Positions 18,447 to 26,695 of a DNA stretch of 64,000 nucleotides are shown here, piece after piece. The notes below the pieces were generated by a model. It had not been told where the DNA came from, ran no database searches, and was given only the letters and a program-made list of their open reading frames with translations. How positions within the stretch are numbered: position 1 is the stretch's first letter; every line of letters starts with the position of its first letter. Both the position numbers and the translations under genes were made by a program. The stretch covers positions 1 to 64,000 of the forward strand of contig JAVEXO010000003.1 in NCBI GenBank assembly GCA_034003955.1, read 5' to 3'. The stretch is from SZUA-370 sp034003955. GTDB taxonomy: Bacteria > Spirochaetota > Spirochaetia > Treponematales > UBA12059.

Positions 18447-18596
18447 GCAAATTATTAGGGTTGTCTAATGATAAGAAACAAGCTATGACTGTTAGAAGGA
18501 GCCATACACATCATCGTAACTCCCAGCGCGTGTTTGATTTAGATCCTGCACGCACGCCCTTGCCAAAAAGCGGCGAGTAAGGTACAAAAACCAAAG

Positions 18597-18622
18597 AACC
18601 CGGTGCATATCCAGGTTTTTTT
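18597..18622 (+). terminator. Weak terminator-like hairpin upstream of the TetR gene
   Basis: AACC-GG pairs with CC-GGTT, with one mismatch, around TGCATAT, followed by seven T. The preceding 210 nt hold a possible 31-codon ORF (18485-18580, MTVRRSHTHHRN) without a clear ribosome site. It may be a short transcribed leader or nothing. Confidence 0.35.
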
Positions 18623-18658
18623 GATTCAAAACTTCATGAAAAGGGGTACTATGGCCTC

Positions 18659-19285
18659 ATGGGTAGAGACAGAGTCGTAAGCGATAAAATACAGCTTGTA
18701 CAAGCCGCCTATACTATTATAGACACGTCGGGCTTCAAGGAATTTTCAACAAGAAAGCTTGCAAAAACCATGGGAATCTCGCACATGACCGTTTACAATT
18801 ACATGAGTCGTGACGATCTACTCAATGGCATCATAGTCATGGGTTTTGCAGAATTAGAGGATCGATACATGCCACGGGTAGAAACCTGCAATGCATCGGC
18901 CAGCTGCTGCAAGGGAATACTGTGCATAGCGCAGGAACTGCTCGCCTTTGCCAATGACCATCCAAATCTGTACCATTTCATGTTCCAGGAAAGGCTAAAT
19001 CTTAACAATGCCAACCCTGACATTCTCAACCTGTACAGGAGTGCAACCAACCGCGTCCTTGCTACTATGCCGGATGAGAACCGGGATGCTATTCGCGCCG
19101 ACGCCTACCTTTTCTTCGTCCTCACGAATGGCCTCATACTAGGCCACCTTGGACGACGTCACAGTACGAGCTACGAACAGTGCAAGAAAAACATAGATAA
19201 AGGCTTTAGTCTGCTCTTGGGGCATTTCGCAGAAGAGGACAAGGACCCAGCGACCCGAGCCTCAATAGCCTCAAGGCGTACATAA
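18659..19285 (+). CDS. TetR-family transcriptional regulator
   Basis: 208 residues. The N-terminal helix-turn-helix spans about 10-55 (FKEFSTRKLAKTMGISHMTV, then YNYMSRDDLLNGI). The C-terminal ligand-binding region is all-helical, about 70-200, with several Cys and His residues. A short out-of-frame ORF (ATG at 18651) overlaps its start and has the better ribosome site. The gene is divergent from the lipoprotein and convergent with the DUF4386-like gene, with an 80-bp tail overlap. Its likely targets are the palindrome at 15181 and the half-site at 18423; this is inferred from proximity and symmetry. Confidence 0.75.
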   Translation: MGRDRVVSDKIQLVQAAYTIIDTSGFKEFSTRKLAKTMGISHMTVYNYMSRDDLLNGIIVMGFAELEDRYMPRVETCNASASCCKGILCIAQELLAFANDHPNLYHFMFQERLNLNNANPDILNLYRSATNRVLATMPDENRDAIRADAYLFFVLTNGLILGHLGRRHSTSYEQCKKNIDKGFSLLLGHFAEEDKDPATRASIASRRT

Positions 19286-19991
19286 CAACCCAGACAATCA
19301 TAAGAATTCCTCCGGGCGCAGCAAGTATCATGGCAATCTTCTCTGTTCCAGGAACAAAGGTAACAAGCACGATATATGACATAAGCGCAGCATTACCCGC
19401 CAGCCCGAAAATTCCCGTAAGCCTGGAGAAAACGCGACCGCCTACCATGGCTCCCGACATGATGATGCCAGCAAGCGTCGGCAACAAGAAACCAAAGAAG
19501 GCTCCTGGGCTTCCATGCGCGCCACGCGCCAGCATAGCCTCTCCGGCTGCGACGAGAAGACCTTGCCTCGCCTGATCAGAGGCAGCGTACTCACGGCTCA
19601 GCGACAGCATGGGAAGAGCCACGTTATTGGCTACGAAGATGGCCGTCCCGATTAGAAATATGACGAAGGCAAGGCCAGCGACCGCCGCATTTGTCTTTCT
19701 GAGCGCACCATACAGGGCTACATATACCGGTATAGTCAACAACTGAGTCGTAGCATTAAGGATATCCAGAGTGTATAGACCTATCCACGGATGCACAGCA
19801 AATTGTGCAAAGCGTTCCATGGCACTATGGGGCAGAACGCTCAAGTCAGAGCCCAGTGTCGATCCTATGACCATGTCCAAGATGATGCCAATCAGGGTGA
19901 TGAATGCCATCACCGCTCCAAACACGTATAGACGCCTCCAGTCAGTGTCGTTTTCTTTAATTTCTTTTGAGACGGGATCTTCTATACTCAT
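19206..19991 (-). CDS. DUF4386-like membrane protein
   Basis: 261 residues with about six to seven transmembrane helices. It has the layout of DUF4386 proteins: a first helix near 25-45, a long loop with HPWIGLYTLDI, then helices from 85 on. A strong ribosome site (AAGGAG) precedes the start at 19991. The last 80 bp overlap the TetR gene tail-to-tail, so each transcript is antisense to the other's end. No biochemical role is known for the family. Being next to TetR, it may be part of the same response. Confidence 0.6.
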   Translation of the reverse strand: MSIEDPVSKEIKENDTDWRRLYVFGAVMAFITLIGIILDMVIGSTLGSDLSVLPHSAMERFAQFAVHPWIGLYTLDILNATTQLLTIPVYVALYGALRKTNAAVAGLAFVIFLIGTAIFVANNVALPMLSLSREYAASDQARQGLLVAAGEAMLARGAHGSPGAFFGFLLPTLAGIIMSGAMVGGRVFSRLTGIFGLAGNAALMSYIVLVTFVPGTEKIAMILAAPGGILMIVWVVMYALRLLRLGSLGPCPLLRNAPRAD

Positions 19992-20019
19992 CGCAACTCC
20001 TTAAGTGGTAATCTGCCCT

Positions 20020-20577
20020 CTATCGACCGGGTAAGATCGGCGCTCCTGTTTCGCATAAGCCAAGCAGGTCCTGTATATCGCCCCAGGGTCTTGTGATGGC
20101 GGGCACACCCAACAGCTTGGCGATGAACTCGTTGGAGCGTCTAGATGACCCATAGCCCTTGCCATAGCGCGAGTATACCACGCGACCCCGCACATCATGT
20201 TCGTCAACACCGTTCATAGTATGAAGAAGAGTATCGACATCCAATGGAGCAGGATCAAACGCCAGAATTGTCACGTACAAGGTATCGGGTGGACCATCAT
20301 CCTCAAGGGGGTGGGATGCGGCCAGCCCATCGAATTCTCTACCAGATACAACGATGACCTCTGCTTCTGTCTTGGCTACGTACTTGAGTTCGTGGTGTAT
20401 CTGGGCTTCTAGCATCTTCTTGTTTGGATTGTCTCCCTGGAAGACCGCATCGCGCATCGAAGATGAGACACGTATGCTACTACATCCTATGTATTCAAGC
20501 GTCTTTCTGAGCCCGGCACTCGTCGGCTCAGAAGAGCCTTGTACGGCGTCTCCCAGAAAAACCAGATAGGTATCCAT
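20020..20577 (-). CDS. DUF1697-like protein
   Basis: 185 residues starting MDTYLVFLGDAVQGS after a GGGGA ribosome site. The layout matches DUF1697: a short first strand, a helix (LRKTLEYIGC), a VFQG strand where the family has SGNVVF, and a C-terminal region with YSRYGKGYGSSRRSNEFIAK followed by TRPW. The N-terminal family signature is divergent. Cytoplasmic, function unknown. It is the last gene before the terminator of the heat-shock gene. Confidence 0.6.
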   Translation of the reverse strand: MDTYLVFLGDAVQGSSEPTSAGLRKTLEYIGCSSIRVSSSMRDAVFQGDNPNKKMLEAQIHHELKYVAKTEAEVIVVSGREFDGLAASHPLEDDGPPDTLYVTILAFDPAPLDVDTLLHTMNGVDEHDVRGRVVYSRYGKGYGSSRRSNEFIAKLLGVPAITRPWGDIQDLLGLCETGAPILPGR

Positions 20578-20642
20578 GGGTCCCCTTTCCCTTGATCGAT
20601 CCGCATCCGTCAGCAAGAAGGTGCTGATTAGAGGGCATACCA

Positions 20643-20674
20643 TAAAAAAGGCTGCCCGATCGACGAGCAGCCTT
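20643..20674 (-). terminator. Terminator of the small heat-shock gene
   Basis: On the minus strand AAGGCTGC pairs with GCAGCCTT and is followed by TTTTT. It lies just past the stop codon of the Hsp20 gene. Confidence 0.75.
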
Positions 20675-20693
20675 CTTTGCATGGCTATAGCGC

Positions 20694-21227
20694 TTAATTG
20701 CCTTCTTTGACTATCTCTATCTTGATGCCCTGTATCTCGGCAGGAGGAACAGTGACGGTAAGAACACCATTCTTGAATACAGCCTTAGCCTTTTCCTGCT
20801 CAAAATCACTAGCCTTTACCATGTAGCGTTGTCTGTCTATATTCCTGGGTTTGAAACCGCGCGCAGAAAAACCAAAGCCATCACCCGCATCATCGCGAAC
20901 AGGAGCCTTGGCGCTGAGTACCAGGTAATCACCCTGAAAGGTAATAGATACATCGCCTTCATCTATTCCTGCCAGAGCAAATTCCATAACCATGGCACCA
21001 TCGCGGCTGGTATACATATTATACGGTGGATACTGTTCTGAGGCCTGTGCATCGGCACCATAAAAACTAGAAGCTCTGCCTGCTTCATGGCCAGGTCTAC
21101 GGCAGGAGTCGAACATGGGTCCAAGTTCTGGAGCCATCTCCTTTATTCTATTGCCGAATTCCTTGGCTGCCTCGATGATGTCTTCAAACGACCCATCGAA
21201 ATCCTGTCCATTGATATTGATACCCAT
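20694..21227 (-). CDS. Small heat-shock protein (Hsp20/alpha-crystallin family)
   Basis: 177 residues. The variable N-terminal arm (about 1-70) is rich in acidic residues. The alpha-crystallin domain spans about 75-165 (MVMEFALAGIDEGDVSITFQ; AVFKNGVLTVTVPPAE) and includes the conserved GVLTVTVP signature. The final segment IKIEIV may supply the IxI-type tail. It is an ATP-independent holdase chaperone in the cytoplasm. Start ATG at 21227 has GGAGG about 9 nt upstream; an earlier ATG is out of frame. No CIRCE-type repeat was seen upstream. It has its own terminator. Confidence 0.85.
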   Translation of the reverse strand: MGININGQDFDGSFEDIIEAAKEFGNRIKEMAPELGPMFDSCRRPGHEAGRASSFYGADAQASEQYPPYNMYTSRDGAMVMEFALAGIDEGDVSITFQGDYLVLSAKAPVRDDAGDGFGFSARGFKPRNIDRQRYMVKASDFEQEKAKAVFKNGVLTVTVPPAEIQGIKIEIVKEGN

Positions 21228-21359
21228 ACATGACCTCCAGAAGCGAGGACTACAACGTTCACCCTCCATACGGAGCGGTGAGATACCGATCCCCATGCGG
21301 GCGAACGGAATCATGCAACAAAAGTAACCAATCTGTATTCGCAAGGCAAGCCTAAGACT

Positions 21360-22769
21360 CTACAGCGTATAGGTCTGTCCGTATTCTACAATCTTTACGT
21401 CGGGAATGCCTTTTCCCAGAAGGTACTTCTTGAGAGCCTCGGCGGGTTCATCCTCACCATGCACCAGGAATACTGTCTTGAGCGACGAGCGGTCCATGCG
21501 GCTAAGCCACTCCCAGGTTTCAACATAGTCGGCATGGGCGCTGAATGCCTTTATTTCCTCTACCTGGGCATTGACCTTGAAAATGTCACCATGGATACGT
21601 ACTTCCTTCTGGCCGTCTCTAATGCGCCTACCCAGGGTATGGGCGGCCATGTAGCCGACTATGAGTATGGTATTCCTGGGGTCAGCGATGTTATGGATAA
21701 GGTGATGCTGAATTCGTCCAGTCTCGCACATGCCATCGGCCGACATTATTATTGCCGGCCCATCCATTCTGTTGAGGCGCTTTGAATCCTCGACGCTTGA
21801 ACTGAAATGCAATTCGTTGAAACCAAAGGGGTTGTCATGATGCTTGATGAAGGCCTCGTGCGTCTCCTGGTCGTAGCACTCAGGATGAACCTGGAATATA
21901 CTGGTAGCGTTGACGGCCATGGGTGAATCTACCCAGATGGGTATCTTGGGTATGCGGCCCTGATCCACCAGCATGTGGAAATGATAGATGAGTTCCTGGG
22001 TACGTTCTACGGCGAAGGCAGGTATGATTATTCTGCCCCCACGCTTAACGGTGGCGTTGACTATCTGGGCAAGGCGGTCTTCGGCATCCTCTGTAGACTC
22101 ATGGCGACGGTCACCATAGGTACTCTCCAGGACGAGGTAATCCACCGGTTCCATCAACTGCGGATCTCGTATTATTGGCTTATTGGGTCTGCCTAAGTCA
22201 CCAGAAAAGCCTATCTTCACAACACGCCCGCTCGAGTCGGTGGCCGTCACATGGGCAGTAGCAGAGCCCAGGATGTGGCCAGCATCGCGGAAATTAAGCT
22301 TGACGGCTTTACCTACCTGTATTGGCCTATCGTAGGATACCGTCACAAACTGGCTGGCCGCCTCTATGGCATCCAGCTCATCGTACATGGGCTTCCAGTC
22401 GAAGGTCGTACCTTTCTTGGCTGCCTGCTTGCCCAGGTACTCCGCATCACGGGCCTGGATATGGGCGGAATCCATCATTATAAGGTTGGCCAGGTCACGC
22501 GTAGCCGGAGTAGAATAAATATTACCTTTAAAACCGCGCTTGACGAGGAGTGGAAGCAGACCACAATGGTCAAAATGGGCATGAGTCAGTATGACTGCCT
22601 CGAAATTCTCGGGGTCATGTACAAGGGCGCGGTTTTTCCTGTCGCTTACAGCCCGCTTGCCCTGGAAGGCTCCGCAGTCAACCAGGTACCTTGTACTATC
22701 GATATCGAGTACGTGTTTTGAGCCGGTCACCTCGCGGGCAGCTCCCTCTGAATGTAATGTAATTGCCAT
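21360..22769 (-). CDS. Metallo-beta-lactamase/beta-CASP RNA-processing nuclease
   Basis: 469 residues. The metal-binding signature LTHAHFDHCGLLP is near residues 60-72, with further metallo-beta-lactamase motifs at DAGHILGSA and FSGDLG. The beta-CASP insert follows (IIPAFAVERTQELIY; IIMSADGMCETGRI), and the C-terminal motif is KAFSAHADY. This arrangement is that of the YSH1/CPSF-type exonuclease family found in many bacteria. It acts on RNA in the cytoplasm with two zinc ions. All catalytic residues are visible. It is in a run of minus-strand genes upstream of Hsp20. Confidence 0.9.
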   Translation of the reverse strand: MAITLHSEGAAREVTGSKHVLDIDSTRYLVDCGAFQGKRAVSDRKNRALVHDPENFEAVILTHAHFDHCGLLPLLVKRGFKGNIYSTPATRDLANLIMMDSAHIQARDAEYLGKQAAKKGTTFDWKPMYDELDAIEAASQFVTVSYDRPIQVGKAVKLNFRDAGHILGSATAHVTATDSSGRVVKIGFSGDLGRPNKPIIRDPQLMEPVDYLVLESTYGDRRHESTEDAEDRLAQIVNATVKRGGRIIIPAFAVERTQELIYHFHMLVDQGRIPKIPIWVDSPMAVNATSIFQVHPECYDQETHEAFIKHHDNPFGFNELHFSSSVEDSKRLNRMDGPAIIMSADGMCETGRIQHHLIHNIADPRNTILIVGYMAAHTLGRRIRDGQKEVRIHGDIFKVNAQVEEIKAFSAHADYVETWEWLSRMDRSSLKTVFLVHGEDEPAEALKKYLLGKGIPDVKIVEYGQTYTL

Positions 22770-22808
22770 ACAAACAGGATAGGCCTCTCGACCCTGACTA
22801 GCAAGGGT

Positions 22809-23702
22809 TTATAGGAAAAAGAGGGCCGATCCTACCACGGCAAGCACGGCACCTATGATTTCTAGTGGCTTTACCTTCTGTTTGTATATAAGAATGGCAG
22901 GAAGGATTATCATGACGGGCGACAGGCCTATCAGGGTGCTGACTACGCCTGCCTGAGTCCTTTGGGCAGCAAACAGAGACAGAGTCACCCCTATGAACGG
23001 GCCGAATATGGCTCCCATCATCGTAGCCTTGAGCCCAGATGAATCCCTTAACGAAGCGCTGAGATTCTTGCCTTTTTCTACTACCAAGGAGAGGATGCCA
23101 AAGCCGACTATGGCTACGATGATCCGTATCTGGGTACCGGAAATGGGGTCGTAATCGCCTATGCCCCGTTTTGTAAAGACCATGCCCAGCGCCTGCCCAA
23201 GCGAGGCCAGAAAGGCGAATAGATAGCCCCGCTTGTCCTCATGGCTCATCTTTACAACGCTCTTGGAGTCTCGCCGACCGAATACCGCTATCGCTATGCC
23301 AATGACGACCAGGATCATGCCGCTCAGGCTTTTAGGACCCATCGTCTCACCCAAAAACAGGAAGCCAAGAGCAGCCGTTACTGGTGGTGACAAGGCCAGG
23401 AAAAGCATCGTTATCCTGGATCCTATTGTCTTATAGGCCGTAAACAGGAAGATGTCCGCTATGACGAAACCGACCAAGCCCGAGAGGCTCAGGTATATCC
23501 ATGCTTCTCTGGGTGCATCCAGGGGCAAGGGCATGCCTCGAACCAAGGCGCCAAGCACGGTGAGAAAACCAAAGGCAAAGATTACCTTATAGAAGTTGAC
23601 GGCCAGGACACCTATGCGCTTCGTAGCCTTCTCAAAGTACAGTGCCGATACTGTCCAGCAGATGGCGGTGCCAAAGGCTGCTATTTCACCGATTCGTTGC
23701 AT
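22809..23702 (-). CDS. EamA/DMT-superfamily transporter
   Basis: About 297 residues with ten predicted helices in two EamA repeats (AAFGTAICWTVSALYF; GYLFAFLASLGQALGMVF). Members export small metabolites such as amino acids; the substrate here is unknown. The ATG at 23702 is chosen, although neither it nor the TTG at 23762 has a clear ribosome site. The gene is divergent from the kinase-like gene at 23828. Confidence 0.8.
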   Translation of the reverse strand: MQRIGEIAAFGTAICWTVSALYFEKATKRIGVLAVNFYKVIFAFGFLTVLGALVRGMPLPLDAPREAWIYLSLSGLVGFVIADIFLFTAYKTIGSRITMLFLALSPPVTAALGFLFLGETMGPKSLSGMILVVIGIAIAVFGRRDSKSVVKMSHEDKRGYLFAFLASLGQALGMVFTKRGIGDYDPISGTQIRIIVAIVGFGILSLVVEKGKNLSASLRDSSGLKATMMGAIFGPFIGVTLSLFAAQRTQAGVVSTLIGLSPVMIILPAILIYKQKVKPLEIIGAVLAVVGSALFFL

Positions 23703-23761
23703 TATTGATGGAATATATACGGAACTTACATCACTGTGAAGACCCGCACCGGAATTTGACA

Positions 23762-23788
23762 ATAAACCATGTCCAACCTATGGTTTAT
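23762..23788. promoter_or_regulatory. 9-bp inverted repeat in a divergent intergenic region
   Basis: ATAAACCAT (23762-23770) and ATGGTTTAT (23780-23788) are perfect complements around 9 nt. They lie between divergent genes, so an operator is plausible. No T-run follows on either strand. Confidence 0.4.
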
Positions 23789-23827
23789 ACGTAGGGTACG
23801 ACATACGCATTCCTATAAGGAGGGCAC

Positions 23828-24649
23828 ATGGCAGTCATTTGTGTAGCAAGACAATTCGCGGCGCTCGGGGACGAGACTATTCATGAACTAGCCAAGTTGA
23901 CAGGCTATAAACCCATCGACAAGGAATATATAGAAGCCAAGATGACAGAACACGGCATTAGCCCAGAGGTCAGAGCCAAATATGACGAGAAGAAACCAGG
24001 ATTCTGGGCATCACTCTCTCAGGACAGGGACGACTATCTGCATTTTCTTAAGACAGTCATGTTCGATGAGGCAGCTGCAGGGGACTGCATAATAGCTGGT
24101 CGTGGCGGATTCTCTATCTTCTCCGGCATACCGGGAGTCATTTGCATAAAGCTTGTAGCGCCAAGAGATATACGCCTCTCTCACGTAAGAACCAGATTCC
24201 AGTGCGACGATAAGCGTGCCGATCAGCTTCTTAGGCAGAACGACCATGATAGGCACGGCTTCCACGATTACTTTTTTGGTGTGGATTGGAATGATGCCGT
24301 CTACTATGACATGACGATCAACACCGGCAAGGAACACCCTGCCACCGTTGCCAAGATAATAGATCAACTACGCAGGCTCATAATCACCCAGGAGAAGGAA
24401 AAAGTCTGCATGACCAGGATGGCAGAGATGAGACTTGGGCAGAGCATCATCACTGAAATAGTATACACCCGCCGCATCCCTGTACATTTCGTAGAGGCAG
24501 ATGTCAGAGGAAACAAGATAGTACTGCATGGTGTGGCCAACACACAGAGTGCCATAGACGCAGCCAGTTCCGCCGCCCATTCTGTGCACGGTGTTGAAGT
24601 TGTAGAGAATGCCATCCAAATCGTTCAGGAATTTGCCGTCATGCCCTAG
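23828..24649 (+). CDS. Cytidylate-kinase-like protein with BON-like tail
   Basis: 273 residues. The N-terminus (VICVARQFAALGDETIHELA) and following region match the cytidylate kinase-like family. The P-loop position is atypical, lacking a GxGKS/T. The segment AGRGGFSIF near residue 95 and an Arg-rich lid (RDIRLSHVRTRF) are retained. The last 65 residues (VHFVEADVRGNKIVLHGVAN; HSVHGVEVVENAIQIV) look like a BON domain, usually a lipid- or ligand-binding module. A strong ribosome site (AAGGAGG) precedes the start. Nucleotide kinase activity is uncertain. Confidence 0.65.
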   Translation: MAVICVARQFAALGDETIHELAKLTGYKPIDKEYIEAKMTEHGISPEVRAKYDEKKPGFWASLSQDRDDYLHFLKTVMFDEAAAGDCIIAGRGGFSIFSGIPGVICIKLVAPRDIRLSHVRTRFQCDDKRADQLLRQNDHDRHGFHDYFFGVDWNDAVYYDMTINTGKEHPATVAKIIDQLRRLIITQEKEKVCMTRMAEMRLGQSIITEIVYTRRIPVHFVEADVRGNKIVLHGVANTQSAIDAASSAAHSVHGVEVVENAIQIVQEFAVMP

Positions 24650-24673
24650 GGCATACCTATCTCATAGTATTGA

Positions 24674-24709
24674 ATCGCCGTGCGGTACCTTCCGCATGGC
24701 GATTTTTTT
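24674..24709 (+). terminator. Rho-independent terminator
   Basis: ATCGCC-TGCGG pairs with CCGCA-GGCGAT around TACCTT, followed by seven T. It ends the kinase-like transcript 15 bp before the RlmB-type gene. Confidence 0.9.
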
Positions 24710-24724
24710 AGGTATGATTCAATC

Positions 24725-25450
24725 ATGACCTACCTAACAGGCTTTCATGCCATGGAAGAATTCATCCGCTCGGGCAAGACAAAAGATGCCGTACTGCTCG
24801 TAGCCACTTCAGGACCACGAATCAAGAAAATTATAGAAACGTCGGGGAAAGCCGGCATGAAGCCAAAGGCCATATCGGCCCGCGAATTAGACTCCCTGGC
24901 TCCCGACAACAGGGGTGCGGCCATACAACTGGCCGATGCCCCGGCTGGAGCCGACATAGACCTGGAAACATGGCTGGCTAAAGGTGTCCCTGAGCGAGCC
25001 ATGGTCGTGCTCCTGGACCATATTGAGGATCCACACAATCTGGGAGCCATACTGCGCTCCGCCGATGTCTTCGCGGCCGACCTCGTCATCATGCCCCAGA
25101 AACGCGCCGCCAAGGAGACAGACACCGTAGCCCGTTCCTCGGCGGGTGCCTTAGCCTACGTCCCTATGTCTATAGTTGTTAACATGGCCCGCGCCGTTGA
25201 ACAACTCAAGGCGGCTGGCTTCTGGACATACGCAGCCGACATGGGTGGCCAGAACCTGCCTGATGCAAAGCTTGGCGGTCGGGTAGCCATAGTGCTGGGA
25301 ACCGAAGGCTCAGGCGTCTCACGCCTTCTAAAAGAGCGTTGTGACGGGGCCCTGTCCATACCACAATACGGGCATATTGATTCTCTCAATGTCTCGGTAG
25401 CGGCAGGCGTATTGCTGTATGAAATTCGCAAGAGCCTTGGAGCGCCTTAG
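24725..25450 (+). CDS. rlmB: SpoU-family 23S rRNA 2'-O-ribose methyltransferase (RlmB-like)
   Basis: 241 residues. A short N-terminal substrate-binding domain (YLTGFHAMEEFIRSG) is followed by the SPOUT domain. The motifs are 1: DPHNLGAILRSADVF, 2: IVLGTEGSGVS, 3: SLNVSVAAGVLLYE, which together form the knotted SAM site. RlmB methylates a guanosine of 23S rRNA; closely related proteins methylate other sites, so the exact target is inferred. The gene follows a terminator and must have its own promoter or depend on readthrough. Confidence 0.85.
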   Translation: MTYLTGFHAMEEFIRSGKTKDAVLLVATSGPRIKKIIETSGKAGMKPKAISARELDSLAPDNRGAAIQLADAPAGADIDLETWLAKGVPERAMVVLLDHIEDPHNLGAILRSADVFAADLVIMPQKRAAKETDTVARSSAGALAYVPMSIVVNMARAVEQLKAAGFWTYAADMGGQNLPDAKLGGRVAIVLGTEGSGVSRLLKERCDGALSIPQYGHIDSLNVSVAAGVLLYEIRKSLGAP

Positions 25451-25527
25451 AGTTACAGAATTAAATACTGAAAAATCTATCGAGGAAGTTCTGAAAAATG
25501 TTGATCACTTGTTGCATAAGGCAAAGG

Positions 25528-25544
25528 CCGATTGCCGCAATCGG
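25528..25544. other. Small perfect hairpin upstream of the YeiH-like gene
   Basis: CCGATTG and CAATCGG flank CCG. There is no T-run, so it is not a classical terminator. It lies 50 bp before the exporter start and could be a leader structure. Confidence 0.25.
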
Positions 25545-25594
25545 GTGTATCAAAATACCCTAACAGAAATATCTGATAAGGACCTAATGCTATC

Positions 25595-26605
25595 ATGTTA
25601 ACTGTTTTTAAAACTTTTTCAAAAGGTCTGCTACTATGCGCTGTCATAGCCCTGCCATCATGGTTCTTGGGCAAGGCTATTCCTGTAATTGGCGGCCCTG
25701 TATTCGGCATCCTTTTTGGCATGATCATAACGAGTTTCTTGCCAAACAAGGATGGGTATAAGGCAGGCATTGGTTTTACTTCAAAAAAGATACTGCAATA
25801 TGCCGTCATTCTGCTTGGCTTTAACATGAACCTTTCTATAATACTAAAAACCGGCCAAGAATCTTTACCCATTATACTTGCTACAATCACTACATCCCTG
25901 CTTGTCTCTTTCATTCTCTACAAGCTTATGAATCTAAAACCAAATGTTTCAATACTCATAGGCGTGGGCTCTTCTATCTGTGGCGGTTCGGCAATAGCGG
26001 CAACGGCTCCCATAATTGATGCTAACAATGAAGACATAGCCACTTCAATCTCTGTAATCTTCCTCTTTAACGTTATTGCGGCATTGATCTTTCCTTCCTT
26101 AGGATATTTTCTTGGCTTATCAAATGAAGGATTTGGTCTTTTTGCAGGAACAGCCGTCAACGACACTTCATCTGTTACAGCCGCCGCTGCCGCCTGGGAT
26201 GGCATTCATAATAGCAACACGCTAAAAATAGCGACTATTGTTAAATTGACTAGAACCTTGGCAATCATTCCCATTACCCTAGGGTTAGCCATGTACAGGC
26301 TCAAGAATAACAAGAATGCTTCAGGTAAAAAGTTCCGTCTGCAAGACACCTTCCCCATGTTTATCCTGTATTTTTTAGTAGCATCAATCATTGCAACGGT
26401 TTTCAACCTTTCTGTTGCTTTTACTGATACTATGAAAAGCATGAGTAAATATTTAATAACAATGGCCATGTCCGCTATCGGCTTGAACACGAATTTCATT
26501 GGATTGATAAAGACAGGGAGCAAACCAATACTGCTTGGATTTGCTTGTTGGATATCAATTACTGTAGTGAGCCTCTTGATGCAAAAGATGCTTGGAATAT
26601 GGTAG
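25595..26605 (+). CDS. YeiH-family putative sulfate exporter
   Basis: 336 residues with nine to ten helices and the signatures of the conserved UPF0324/YeiH family (GPVFGILFGMI; GVGSSICGGSAIAATAPII; AGTAVNDTSSVTAAA). The NDTSSV motif is typical. The family is proposed to export sulfate or sulfonate; evidence is limited. The gene is clearly more AT-rich than its neighbours and uses many ATA and TTT codons, which suggests acquisition. No LysR regulator is adjacent. Confidence 0.8.
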   Translation: MLTVFKTFSKGLLLCAVIALPSWFLGKAIPVIGGPVFGILFGMIITSFLPNKDGYKAGIGFTSKKILQYAVILLGFNMNLSIILKTGQESLPIILATITTSLLVSFILYKLMNLKPNVSILIGVGSSICGGSAIAATAPIIDANNEDIATSISVIFLFNVIAALIFPSLGYFLGLSNEGFGLFAGTAVNDTSSVTAAAAAWDGIHNSNTLKIATIVKLTRTLAIIPITLGLAMYRLKNNKNASGKKFRLQDTFPMFILYFLVASIIATVFNLSVAFTDTMKSMSKYLITMAMSAIGLNTNFIGLIKTGSKPILLGFACWISITVVSLLMQKMLGIW

Positions 26606-26662
26606 CTAAGGCATCAATGCATGCCAAAATTTCCTGATGATGCTTTCAAACCAAGACACATT

Positions 26663-26690
26663 AAAAAAATGGGCAGCCGTTTGGCTGCCC
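26663..26690 (-). terminator. Terminator of the p83/100-type gene
   Basis: On the minus strand GGGCAGCC pairs with GGCTGCCC around AAAC, followed by a run of T. It lies 6 nt past the stop codon. Confidence 0.85.
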
Positions 26691-26695
26691 TAACA

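Noticed and set aside
18485..18580. 31-codon ORF (MTVRRSHTHHRN) upstream of TetR
   Set aside because: No ribosome site and no recognised family; kept only as a note under the hairpin at 18597.
25419..25601. 60-codon frame between the methylase and the YeiH-like gene
   Set aside because: It starts inside the methylase gene in another frame and has no ribosome site.
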